A stretch of 64,000 nucleotides of DNA, taken from UBA6183 sp943372215 (GTDB lineage Bacteria > Bacteroidota > Bacteroidia > UKL13-3). This document shows positions 8,099 to 15,859 of the stretch, in pieces; the first letter of the stretch is position 1, and the number at the start of each line of letters is the position of its first letter. Where the stretch lies: contig CALRXU020000005.1 in NCBI GenBank assembly GCA_943372215.1, forward strand, positions 159,266 to 223,265. Reading direction: 5' to 3'. Both the position numbers and the translations under genes were made by a program. Under the pieces are notes generated by a model. That model did not search any database, was not told the DNA's origin, and worked only from the letters and a program-made list of their open reading frames with translations.

Positions 8099-8800
8099 TT
8101 ACTCATCCACGAACTTATAGCCCACTCCGCGTATGCTTTGGATATATAAAGGCTCCTTTGGGTCTGTTTCAAAATACTTTCTCAAAGCCAATATAAAATT
8201 ATCTATGGTGCGGGTATTAGGTATTACGGTATAATCCCAAACAACTTTTAGGATGTGCTCCCTGCTTACAACTTGGTTTTTGTTTTCAATAAGAAGCTTC
8301 ATGAGTAGGATTTCTTTTTTAGTAAGATCTACTTTTCCGATTACTCCGTTGGCTTCGTAGCTTTCAAAATTTATCCAATTTGAACCGAAATGGTAAATAT
8401 TGGTAACCTTGTTTTCTGATAAGTTTTGAATGCGGGTGTTTTTTTCAATAAGTTTTTGAACCCTAACGAGAAGTTCCTCCAAATCAAACGGTTTGGTCAT
8501 GTAGTCGTCACCACCTTTTTTTAATCCGGTAATTCTGTCTGCAGTTGCATTTTTTGCAGAAAGAAACATTACAGGAACGTTGGCATCATGCAGGCGAATG
8601 TTCTCGCATACCATTAACCCGTCTGTTTCTGGTAACATAATGTCCAGTATTACCAGGTCAAATTTTTCTTCTCTAAATGTTTTAATAGCGGTGTTGCCAT
8701 CTCCAACTGCGTGAACCTTATAACCTTCCATTTCAAGGTTAAGTTTAATAGCATGTTGCAAATGGTCTTCGTCTTCAACTAGTAATATTCTGTGTGACAT
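8099..8800 (-). CDS. OmpR/PhoB-family response regulator
   Basis: A 233-residue transcription factor. The receiver domain (1-120) has the acidic pocket EDED (9-12), phospho-acceptor Asp53 (LDIMLP), Ser81 and Lys103 (MTKPF). The C-terminal winged helix (about 135-231) contains DLTKKEILLMKLLIENKNQVVSR in parts and ends with SIRGVGYKF, typical of PhoB-like DNA-binding domains. The ATG is at 8798-8800. It overlaps the 3' end of the histidine kinase gene by 26 bases, so the two form a cognate pair translated together. The target genes are unknown. Confidence 0.93.
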   Translation of the reverse strand: MSHRILLVEDEDHLQHAIKLNLEMEGYKVHAVGDGNTAIKTFREEKFDLVILDIMLPETDGLMVCENIRLHDANVPVMFLSAKNATADRITGLKKGGDDYMTKPFDLEELLVRVQKLIEKNTRIQNLSENKVTNIYHFGSNWINFESYEANGVIGKVDLTKKEILLMKLLIENKNQVVSREHILKVVWDYTVIPNTRTIDNFILALRKYFETDPKEPLYIQSIRGVGYKFVDE

Positions 8801-9902
8801 GTTTTGGGATTAAGATTTCAAATATACTACCACTAGGAGAGTTGTCATTTACTAAAATGGTTGCATGGTGCAGGTTTAACAGGTTTTTTACAATAAACAG
8901 ACCTAAGCCGGTGCCCTTTGTTTTTCTGATGTTTTCATCCTCTGCCCGGTAAAACTTGTCAAATAAACTTTTTTTATCATCAGCTGATATCCCTACCCCC
9001 TGATCAGCTACCGTGATTCGTATTTGGTTATCCTCTATTAAAAGGGAGACGTTTACTGGTTGGTTTTCAGCAGAATATTTGAATGCGTTGCTAATTAGGT
9101 TTGTTGCTACCATTTCAAGAGCAACCTGATCACCATATACCACTGCATTAGGCATTAAATTTAATGAAAGTCGGTGTTGCAAATTCCTTGGCAACACAAA
9201 CTTTTCTGCAACATCAGTAAATAGGGCCGAAATGTCAACGGCCGAAAAACTTAAACTAAAATTGTGGCTATCAAGTTGGGCAGCAGTTAACAGGTTGTCA
9301 ACCAAATCTCTTAATCGTGTAACATCACCTAGGGAATTTCTCATCATGGTTTCAACTTGCTCTCTTTCTAAGTTGGGTCTTTTTAATAAGGTTTCCAAAT
9401 ATAACTTAATGGAAGCCAATGGTGTTTTTAACTCATGGGTAATTGAAAGCAAGAAATTGCCCTGTTGTTTTTTAAGGTTAAGACGGGTTCGTAAATTATT
9501 GTATATCCAAATAATACCCCAAAACAACAGCAACACCATCACAACCCCCTCAAGTCCATACATTCTAACTTTGCGTTTATATTCTAGCTCAATTGCCTTT
9601 GCCGCATCCTTATTAACCAAAATCATGTAATTGTACATGGGGTCGTTTTCTGGATCAAAGCGAATTTCTAATTGCGGGTAATTAAAATAAAAATACTTTT
9701 TGATGCTATTGGAATCAACAAACAACTCTTGTTCTTGGTTTTCTTTGAGGTCCAATGCCGCTTTATAAGGCAACAAGTCCAGATTTTTTGCTTTTAAGTC
9801 ATAAACTTCTTTGACATTCTTAATGTGTGCATAGGTCCACCAAGCAAAGGCAGAGATAATGTACAAGGAAAGAATTGCAAAAACAATAGCCGGTTTTTTC
9901 AA
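8775..9902 (-). CDS. Membrane-bound sensor histidine kinase
   Basis: A 375-residue kinase. Transmembrane segments at about 5-25 and 117-135 flank a periplasmic sensor of about 90 residues with no recognisable fold. The dimerisation/phospho-acceptor helix has SITHELKTPLASIK (His156). The ATPase domain shows the N box TNLISNAFKYS (N268/N272), the G1 box VADQGVG (299-304), FDKFYR and TGLGL (331-335). No HAMP domain is visible. The start is a TTG at 9900-9902; no ATG occurs before the first membrane segment. It sits 16 bases after the pspC-like gene and overlaps the response regulator gene, making a three-gene envelope-signalling operon. Confidence 0.92.
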   Translation of the reverse strand: MKKPAIVFAILSLYIISAFAWWTYAHIKNVKEVYDLKAKNLDLLPYKAALDLKENQEQELFVDSNSIKKYFYFNYPQLEIRFDPENDPMYNYMILVNKDAAKAIELEYKRKVRMYGLEGVVMVLLLFWGIIWIYNNLRTRLNLKKQQGNFLLSITHELKTPLASIKLYLETLLKRPNLEREQVETMMRNSLGDVTRLRDLVDNLLTAAQLDSHNFSLSFSAVDISALFTDVAEKFVLPRNLQHRLSLNLMPNAVVYGDQVALEMVATNLISNAFKYSAENQPVNVSLLIEDNQIRITVADQGVGISADDKKSLFDKFYRAEDENIRKTKGTGLGLFIVKNLLNLHHATILVNDNSPSGSIFEILIPKHVTQNITS

Positions 9903-9918
9903 AGCAGGGATTCTTTAT

Positions 9919-10134
9919 TTAAAAATCGCCAAGGGTGTAACGCTGGCGAATGTATTTTTTCAGATTCAGCCAAAAGGCAATAACCAAGTAAATGATAACA
10001 GGAGACCCCATAGTAATAAAAGAGGTGTAGATAAAATACAAACGAATACGAGACGTTGCAATGCCAAGACGGTCGCCCAAATAAGAGCAAACGCCAAAAG
10101 CATATTTCTCAACAAAGTATTTTATCTTTTCCAT
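9919..10134 (-). CDS. PspC-domain membrane protein
   Basis: A 71-residue protein that is essentially one PspC domain: EKYAFGVCSYLGDRLGIATSRIR (9-31, split motif) followed by a hydrophobic segment (33-55) and a basic tail. PspC proteins sense or transmit envelope stress in other bacteria. Because it is directly upstream of a kinase/regulator pair, it may modulate that kinase; this is inference. The ATG is at 10132-10134, and a good promoter ends only about ten bases upstream, so the mRNA would have a leader of a few bases. Confidence 0.85.
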   Translation of the reverse strand: MEKIKYFVEKYAFGVCSYLGDRLGIATSRIRLYFIYTSFITMGSPVIIYLVIAFWLNLKKYIRQRYTLGDF

Positions 10135-10145
10135 TTCTTATTCAA

Positions 10146-10177
10146 CAAAAATAGATAAATCAAGCGATATCTTGCAA
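10146..10177 (-). promoter_or_regulatory. Predicted promoter of the PspC-kinase-regulator operon
   Basis: Minus strand: TTG (10175-10177), 21 bases, TATTTTTG (10146-10153). The expected transcription start is near 10140, only about 5-7 bases from the PspC ATG, so the message would be almost leaderless. Confidence 0.6.
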
Positions 10178-10187
10178 GATTTTACCG

Positions 10188-10721
10188 TTAAGGCGTTTGA
10201 AGATATTTAATCTCCCAGCCATCCTTAATGCGGTGTTTGGCATTTTCAGGAAACAAACCTTTAACGGCTAAATTAATAGAAAGACCAGTTCCGAGTGAAA
10301 ACAATAACGCACTTCCTGAACCAATATTATTAATGGCATACAAATTTCTTAGTATAAATATACTAGCCGTAATTGCACCAATTTGCGCAAAGTTTTTGGC
10401 AATTTCTATTCCTGATTTTCTTTTTCTAAAGGCAACAATATCAGCTATCTTTATTACTTTATATCGGTTAATTTTATGATTTAGCCGCTTGTTTGTATCA
10501 AAGGGCCTTATCCCCAAAGTAATAGTACTATCTGTAATTTCCGATACTATATTGGCACAATATTCCAACTGGTTATTATATCCTAAATAAGCAAGATGCA
10601 GCTTATTGCCCAATCTAATGGTGATTATTTTGTTTTGCGTTTTATTAATGAACGCAAGCTCTTGAGCATAGCCACCGATTGCTGAAAAAAGAAATAATAA
10701 TATGACAATAGATTTACGCAT
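10188..10721 (-). CDS. Hypothetical exported/membrane protein
   Basis: A 177-residue protein I do not recognise. It begins with a clear signal peptide (MRKSIVILLFLFSAIGGYAQ, cleavage likely after Ala19/Gln20). A basic, beta-rich region follows, with a hydrophobic stretch around 115-150 that could be one or two membrane segments. The ATG at 10719-10721 is chosen because it precedes the signal peptide directly; an upstream in-frame start would add eight unsuitable residues. It overlaps the stop of the DUF2851 gene by 8 bases and is probably translated with it. Confidence 0.7.
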   Translation of the reverse strand: MRKSIVILLFLFSAIGGYAQELAFINKTQNKIITIRLGNKLHLAYLGYNNQLEYCANIVSEITDSTITLGIRPFDTNKRLNHKINRYKVIKIADIVAFRKRKSGIEIAKNFAQIGAITASIFILRNLYAINNIGSGSALLFSLGTGLSINLAVKGLFPENAKHRIKDGWEIKYLQTP

Positions 10722-11970
10722 GACGGTATAAAATATGACTCCCAATGCTGCAAGACAAACACTGGTGTTTAGTACAGTAATTGTTGTTTAACTCAATAAG
10801 CGCTTGCGAATGTAATGCTTGTTGGGCCTTGAAACCAATAGTTGACCAAAATTTGGTAATGTTGTTGTTTTCTGCGGGAAGTTTTTCTAACCAATCAATT
10901 GCCTGTTCGCATAAAGCTTCATTGAGCATGTGTTTTCCATAAATAAACTTAAATGGCACCACCACATTAATAAGCAGGTGTTGAATGGTTTGTTTGCCTA
11001 TTCCTTTTAACGGAGGGTGTTGAGCATTGTACAAGTTGTTAAGAACAAGAAATTTAGAGGGATGTATCATAAAAAGAACTTCGGCCTCTTCAATAGATTT
11101 TGTATCCATTAGCTTGCTAAATAAATGAACCGACTGAAAAACCAAAGCTGAGAACTGGGCGAGACGCACCGTGGGGAAATTTGATGGGCGCGTTTTTGCA
11201 AATTTCCAAATCCCAATTGGCAACTGATGGAGACCATACTTTGTTTTAAGAAAGTCAAATTCCCGATTAAGGATGTTCGTGTAATCATCACCTGTTTTTG
11301 CGGGTAAAAAGCCCGCCACACCAAAAATTAGGGCGTCAATTTGGCTTGAGCTATATTTGTGCTTAGCCAGTAATTGTTGTGGCAATGATTGCGCAAGCTG
11401 TTGAAAGGGTTCTGCATTTACATTCATACCAAAATACTTGGCGAGCGTAATATAAAACAACTTTTCCCAACTGTTTTGGTATATGAGCAATTGCTCTTCT
11501 AATAAAGCGCATTTGTTTTCCAAGCGACCAACTACTAACCGATGTAAAAACTGTTGCAAAACAAGGTCATCAGGAAGGGCAATAATTTTTTGGCAAGGAA
11601 TGCGCAAGGAAGATTGCAATAAGCTTTTATAGGTATCAATAAATGAAGTGGATAGGTAGTTTTTAAGCTCAAGAGTCGGAATGTTTAAGGGGACGTCATC
11701 ATTAAAAACCACATGCAGTATCACATTATTGTAGGAAGGGTTTTTGTTGTGATGATGTTTAACCCAGTCACTGCTATTAATATGTATCTCTATATTTCCG
11801 ACCCATAAAGTGTCATCAATTTTTACCCGCGCATCGAAAAAGTCAGGCCCTGCATTAAGGTTTAGTCTCCCTGGTTTGATAACAGTTATTGGTTTTCCCG
11901 ATGTTGTTTGCAAAGGCAATTTCAATAACGTTTTTTGTTGCCAAATGTATTGTAACAAATCCTCTTTCAT
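10714..11970 (-). CDS. DUF2851 family protein
   Basis: A 418-residue member of DUF2851, a conserved Bacteroidota family of unknown function. The N-terminal signature is visible: LLQYIWQQK, then LNLNAGPDFFDARVKIDD and WVGNIEIHINSSDWVKHHH (about 57-75), resembling a nuclease-like or acidic/His-rich site. The C-terminus carries YCTKHQCLSCSIG, a cluster of cysteines that is typical of the family and may bind metal. The length is normal. The ATG is at 11968-11970. It is followed with overlap by a small exported protein gene. No biochemical role should be assumed. Confidence 0.88.
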   Translation of the reverse strand: MKEDLLQYIWQQKTLLKLPLQTTSGKPITVIKPGRLNLNAGPDFFDARVKIDDTLWVGNIEIHINSSDWVKHHHNKNPSYNNVILHVVFNDDVPLNIPTLELKNYLSTSFIDTYKSLLQSSLRIPCQKIIALPDDLVLQQFLHRLVVGRLENKCALLEEQLLIYQNSWEKLFYITLAKYFGMNVNAEPFQQLAQSLPQQLLAKHKYSSSQIDALIFGVAGFLPAKTGDDYTNILNREFDFLKTKYGLHQLPIGIWKFAKTRPSNFPTVRLAQFSALVFQSVHLFSKLMDTKSIEEAEVLFMIHPSKFLVLNNLYNAQHPPLKGIGKQTIQHLLINVVVPFKFIYGKHMLNEALCEQAIDWLEKLPAENNNITKFWSTIGFKAQQALHSQALIELNNNYCTKHQCLSCSIGSHILYRHA

Positions 11971-12018
11971 AGAACAACATTAAAAAGTAATCTTGAGCCA
12001 ATATAATTGGGATAGGGA

Positions 12019-12837
12019 TTAAATCACCCCATATTGTGCAAGCAATTCCGCCATTTCATCAGCCATTAGTTTTGCTTCCAAGGCAGCTTTTTCCGCAAAA
12101 TCAGTTCCGCTACTTGCATAAATAATGCTTCTTGAGGCATTAATCAGAAGGCCGCAATCTTTATTCATACCATGCTTGGCCACGTCCTGCAAGCTACCTC
12201 CTTGAGCGCCAACACCCGGAACCAAAAGAAAATAGCTTGGTACTTGTTGTCGTATTAACCCCAACTCTTGTGGTTTGGTGGCACCAACCACAAACATCAA
12301 TTGGTCATCAGAGGCGAATGCAGAAAAAGTACCGATAACCTTTTCATATAATTTTTGCCCATTCATTTCTTGTTGCTCAAAATCTGCACTTCCGGGGTTT
12401 GATGTTAATGCTAGTACAATGCCCCATTTTTCTGGGTAATTAAAAAAGGGGGTAAGAGAATCCTTTCCCATATAAGGAGCAAGTGTAACAGCGTCAAAAT
12501 TCATTTGCTCAAAAAAAGCACGGGCATACATGTCGCTGGTATTGCCAATGTCTCCTCTTTTTGCATCAGCAATGGTATAAATATCACCAGGTACAGCATT
12601 TAATGTTTGTTGCATGGTTTCCCAGCCTTTGGCACCACCGGCCTCATAAAAAGCGGTATTTATTTTGTAACTAACGCAATAGTCTTTTGTAGCATTAATT
12701 ATGGCTTTATTAAAACTTAAAACGGGGTTTTCTTCTTTTAATAGATGTTGAGGGACTTTATTAATGTCGGTATCCAAACCTACACACAGGAAGCTTTTTT
12801 TTAGCTTAATTTGACTAATCAGTTGATTGCGGTTCAC
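12019..12837 (-). CDS. pyrF: Orotidine 5'-phosphate decarboxylase (type 2)
   Basis: A 272-residue OMP decarboxylase that converts OMP to UMP, the last step of de novo pyrimidine synthesis. The catalytic motif IADAKRGDIGNT gives D91, K93 and D96. LCVGLDTD (17-24) and PGVGAQGG are further family motifs. The length (about 270 residues instead of 230) fits the longer PyrF group. The start is a GTG at 12835-12837. It is 56 bases downstream of the small barrel gene and may share its transcript. Confidence 0.96.
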   Translation of the reverse strand: MNRNQLISQIKLKKSFLCVGLDTDINKVPQHLLKEENPVLSFNKAIINATKDYCVSYKINTAFYEAGGAKGWETMQQTLNAVPGDIYTIADAKRGDIGNTSDMYARAFFEQMNFDAVTLAPYMGKDSLTPFFNYPEKWGIVLALTSNPGSADFEQQEMNGQKLYEKVIGTFSAFASDDQLMFVVGATKPQELGLIRQQVPSYFLLVPGVGAQGGSLQDVAKHGMNKDCGLLINASRSIIYASSGTDFAEKAALEAKLMADEMAELLAQYGVI

Positions 12838-12893
12838 AGAGGAGTAATTTTATAAAAACCAATAACGATAAACGCGGCATGGTTAGGTAAGAC

Positions 12894-13568
12894 TTAAAAC
12901 AAAAAATTAATTTCGAAAGCAAAGTTATGAATATCCTTGTTTTTTAAAGCAGGATTTAATCCAGTAATTAGCCCATCGTTAACATCAACTAATCCATACT
13001 TTATCAAAAACTGGAACCCGACAAATCCGGTATAGAATTGAGAGCCAGCCACCAATAAAACATCATTTTTCTTGAGTTTTGGTCTTTGGCTTTCTGCCAC
13101 TTGCTTTGGTTCAACAAAAATAGAAGCACTGAGTAAATGCGAATATTGAGCACCTAATACCAAATGGGCTTTTTTAGATGCATTTAATGCCCTAACCCAT
13201 AATACAGGAACATCAATATTGTAAGTTTTAATGGCTCTGTATTCATTATTACCGTTATTAAAATTACTTCCACGCAACGATATTCCAGCTTCCACTTGTA
13301 CGGCAGCTTTTTGTGAATACCGATAGCGGTAATAGGCATTTCCATTTAAGCCAAATGTTGGTGTGGGATTTTCCAGTTCTCCGCCTAAAAGTGTTGAAAA
13401 TCCAGCGCCCAGTTTTATTCCGTATTCATGAACTTCATTCATGTCTCCTTTTAACCAAACCAATTCTTCCCCCTGTTCAGAGCCTTCGGCTTCAGAGCTA
13501 TCCGTTTGTGCTATAGCACCGCAAGAGAGAAGAAGAAAACACCATATCGAAAAAACGTTCCGCAGCAT
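12894..13568 (-). CDS. Small outer-membrane beta-barrel protein (PorT-like fold)
   Basis: A 224-residue exported protein. The signal peptide ends near CGAIAQ (21), then an acidic linker (22-36), then alternating amphipathic strands (YGIKLGAGFSTLLGG, AAVQVEAGISLRGSN, AHLVLGAQYSHLLSA, FVGFQFLIKYGLVDV) ending in FAFEINFLF. A terminal aromatic residue and Gly/aromatic strand pattern are typical of eight-stranded outer-membrane barrels in Bacteroidota. The exact function is not evident. The ATG is at 13566-13568. Confidence 0.78.
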   Translation of the reverse strand: MLRNVFSIWCFLLLSCGAIAQTDSSEAEGSEQGEELVWLKGDMNEVHEYGIKLGAGFSTLLGGELENPTPTFGLNGNAYYRYRYSQKAAVQVEAGISLRGSNFNNGNNEYRAIKTYNIDVPVLWVRALNASKKAHLVLGAQYSHLLSASIFVEPKQVAESQRPKLKKNDVLLVAGSQFYTGFVGFQFLIKYGLVDVNDGLITGLNPALKNKDIHNFAFEINFLF

Positions 13569-13658
13569 AGCACAATAATAAACAATTAAACGCTTAATGA
13601 ATTGTTAAATTGTCTAGTGTAAGCTGGTTTAATCACAATTAAAACATGCTGATTAAAC

Positions 13659-14405
13659 CTAATAAACGTGTTGTCCGCCATTTATACTGTAGTTAGAGCC
13701 AGTGATAAAACTGGCTTGTTCACTGGCTAAAAAGCACACCAAATGAGCAACTTCCTCTGTGCCTCCCAGACGTCCAACAGGAATTTGCTCAACAATCTGG
13801 TTTCTCACCTCTTCCTTCACGGCCATTACCATGTCTGTGCCAATGTAACCAGGCGAGATGGTGTTTACAGTAATGCCTTTTCTGGCTACCTCCATCGCCA
13901 ATGTTTTGGTAAACCCGTGCATGCCTGCCTTAGCAGCACTATAATTGGCTTGACCAAATTGCCCCCTTTGCCCATTTACAGATGAAATGTTAATCACGCG
14001 TCCCCAATTGCGATCAATCATCCCATTAATGACATGGCGGGTGCAATTGAATACGGAATCAAGGTTAGATGCAAGTACATCTTTCCATTGTTCAAAGGTC
14101 ATCTTTCTAAATGCGGTGTCTCGAGTAATTCCAGCGTTATTCACCAACACATCTATTGGTCCAACAGCCTGTTCAATAGCTTGAATCATTTGACCAACAG
14201 ACTCAAAGTCAGAAACCTCACCATAGAATAACTCCACAGCCACACCCTTTTGTTTCATGTCTTCTGCCCACTTTTCGGCCTTTTCCTTTGTTCGGTAATT
14301 GGCCACCACCCTATAACCTTCGCGGAAAAGGGCTTCGCACATAGCCGTGCCTAAGCCTCCTGTTGCCCCAGTTACTAAAACCACTCTTTTGTTGTTGTTA
14401 TCCAT
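13659..14405 (-). CDS. phaB: Acetoacetyl-CoA reductase (PhaB-type SDR)
   Basis: A 248-residue short-chain dehydrogenase. It has TGATGGLG (12-19) for NADP(H), NNAG (89-92), and catalytic Asn114, Ser142, Tyr155 and Lys159 (QANYSAAKAGMHGFTK). The surroundings NGQRGQFGQANYS and TISPGYIGTDMV match PhaB better than FabG, so it should reduce acetoacetyl-CoA to 3-hydroxybutyryl-CoA for polyhydroxybutyrate. No phaC or phaA is in the window, and a FabG-like role cannot be excluded. The ATG is at 14403-14405. A 9-bp inverted repeat (13626-13634/13651-13659) follows the stop without a T tract. Confidence 0.85.
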   Translation of the reverse strand: MDNNNKRVVLVTGATGGLGTAMCEALFREGYRVVANYRTKEKAEKWAEDMKQKGVAVELFYGEVSDFESVGQMIQAIEQAVGPIDVLVNNAGITRDTAFRKMTFEQWKDVLASNLDSVFNCTRHVINGMIDRNWGRVINISSVNGQRGQFGQANYSAAKAGMHGFTKTLAMEVARKGITVNTISPGYIGTDMVMAVKEEVRNQIVEQIPVGRLGGTEEVAHLVCFLASEQASFITGSNYSINGGQHVY

Positions 14406-14431
14406 ATAATTTAGGGGATTAAAATAAAATA

Positions 14432-14461
14432 CAATTTACACCATTGCATCACTAAAGCAAA
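14432..14461 (-). promoter_or_regulatory. Possible promoter for phaB
   Basis: Minus strand TTTG (14458-14461), 19 bases, then TAAATTG (14432-14438), one T short of the TAnnTTTG consensus. The start of transcription would be about 20 bases before the ATG. It lies back to back with the promoter of the plus-strand flavoprotein gene. Confidence 0.4.
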
Positions 14462-14508
14462 TAAAAATGAATACATCGCATCACTAAAAAATAGGCATAA
14501 ACAGGCGA

Positions 14509-14540
14509 TTTGTGGAGAGTTAAATAAATAATTACCTTTG
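14509..14540 (+). promoter_or_regulatory. Predicted promoter of the flavoprotein gene
   Basis: TTTG (14509-14512), 20 bases, TACCTTTG (14533-14540): an exact match to the Bacteroidota consensus. The GTG start codon is at 14546, so transcription would begin at or within a few bases of the start codon and the mRNA would be leaderless or nearly so. Confidence 0.72.
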
Positions 14541-14545
14541 CGCCC

Positions 14546-15763
14546 GTGAAAATAGCAGTTATAGGGGGAGGGGCCGCAGGTTTTTTTGCAGCCATACATG
14601 CAGCACAAGCCGATAGTAAGAACGAAGTTACACTATATGAAAAAACAAGTAAACTACTTGCTAAGGTGTTAGTTTCAGGTGGAGGACGTTGTAATGTAAC
14701 ACATGCATGTTTTGAAAATAATAGGTTGTCAGCGAACTATCCCCGTGGTGAACGGCAGCTTAAAAGTGCCTTTGCTCGTTTCAGCACAAAAGATACCATA
14801 GAATGGTTTAATGGCAGAGGTATAAAGCTTAAAACCGAAAGTGATGGCCGCATGTTTCCTGTTACTGATAGCAGCGAAACCATTGCAGATTGCCTGTTAA
14901 AAGAGGCAAAGAAGTCAGGTGTTACCATACAATTAAATACCGAGGTAAAAACAATACAACCAAAATTAAATGGTGGACTTACGCTTTTGGTAAATAACAC
15001 CCCACTGAGTTACGACAAGGTGATTGTTACTACAGGAGGTTCGCCAAAACAAGATGGTTTTTTATGGTTAAAAGAGTTGGGCCATCAAATAAGTGCGCCA
15101 GTACCGTCTTTATTCACGTTTAATATCCCCAATAATAGTATTACCGAGTTAATGGGGATTAGTGTTGAACAGGCTAAGATTAAGTTGCTTGGTACCAAAT
15201 ACGAGTATAGCGGTCCTTTGTTAATTACCCATTGGGGGTTAAGCGGCCCTGCTATTCTTAAGCTCTCCTCTTTTGCCGCCCGCGATCTTGCAGACATGGA
15301 CTACCGCTTTTCAATTCAGGTGAATTGGTTAAATGACAAAAAAGAAGATGCGGTGCGCAATGAGTTAATGAATCTAAAAGCTGCCAATCCAGCAAAACAC
15401 CTAAGAAATCTGTTTCCTTATGCCCAATTAAGTAAACGATTGCAAGATCATTTATTTCATAAGGCCAGTGTTAATGTAGATAAGAATTGGGCAGATGTTT
15501 CAAAAACAGATATCCAACATTTGGTAGAGGTACTCCTTTATGATACATACCATGTGCAGGGGAAAACAACATTTAAAGAGGAGTTTGTTACCTGTGGTGG
15601 CATTTCTTTAGATGACGTTCATTTTAAGAACATGGAAAGCAAAAAAATAAAGGGGCTTCATTTTGCCGGAGAAGTATTGGATATTGATGGAATTACAGGT
15701 GGCTTTAACTTTCAGGCTGCTTGGACTACTGGTTATATTGCCGGAATTAATGCTGGTAAATAA
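14546..15763 (+). CDS. HI0933/YhiN-family FAD-dependent oxidoreductase
   Basis: A 405-residue flavoprotein. The Rossmann motif VIGGGAAGFFAAIHAAQ (5-21) and SGGGRCNVTH (about 48-57) are hallmarks of the HI0933 (YhiN) family, and the C-terminal GEVLDIDGITGGFNFQAAW completes the FAD site. The substrate is unknown for most of the family, although some relatives act in tRNA or hydroxyl-group chemistry. The GTG at 14546-14548 places the FAD motif at the extreme N-terminus as expected. The gene is monocistronic; the next operon begins about 100 bases later. Confidence 0.88.
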   Translation: MKIAVIGGGAAGFFAAIHAAQADSKNEVTLYEKTSKLLAKVLVSGGGRCNVTHACFENNRLSANYPRGERQLKSAFARFSTKDTIEWFNGRGIKLKTESDGRMFPVTDSSETIADCLLKEAKKSGVTIQLNTEVKTIQPKLNGGLTLLVNNTPLSYDKVIVTTGGSPKQDGFLWLKELGHQISAPVPSLFTFNIPNNSITELMGISVEQAKIKLLGTKYEYSGPLLITHWGLSGPAILKLSSFAARDLADMDYRFSIQVNWLNDKKEDAVRNELMNLKAANPAKHLRNLFPYAQLSKRLQDHLFHKASVNVDKNWADVSKTDIQHLVEVLLYDTYHVQGKTTFKEEFVTCGGISLDDVHFKNMESKKIKGLHFAGEVLDIDGITGGFNFQAAWTTGYIAGINAGK

Positions 15764-15859
15764 AATTCGTTAGTTTAACATAAATTTAACATTTATTGCT
15801 GTTGTCAAGGCGTTTTTTTCTATTATTGAGCAGCCGTAAATTATGATAACAAATCTTTT

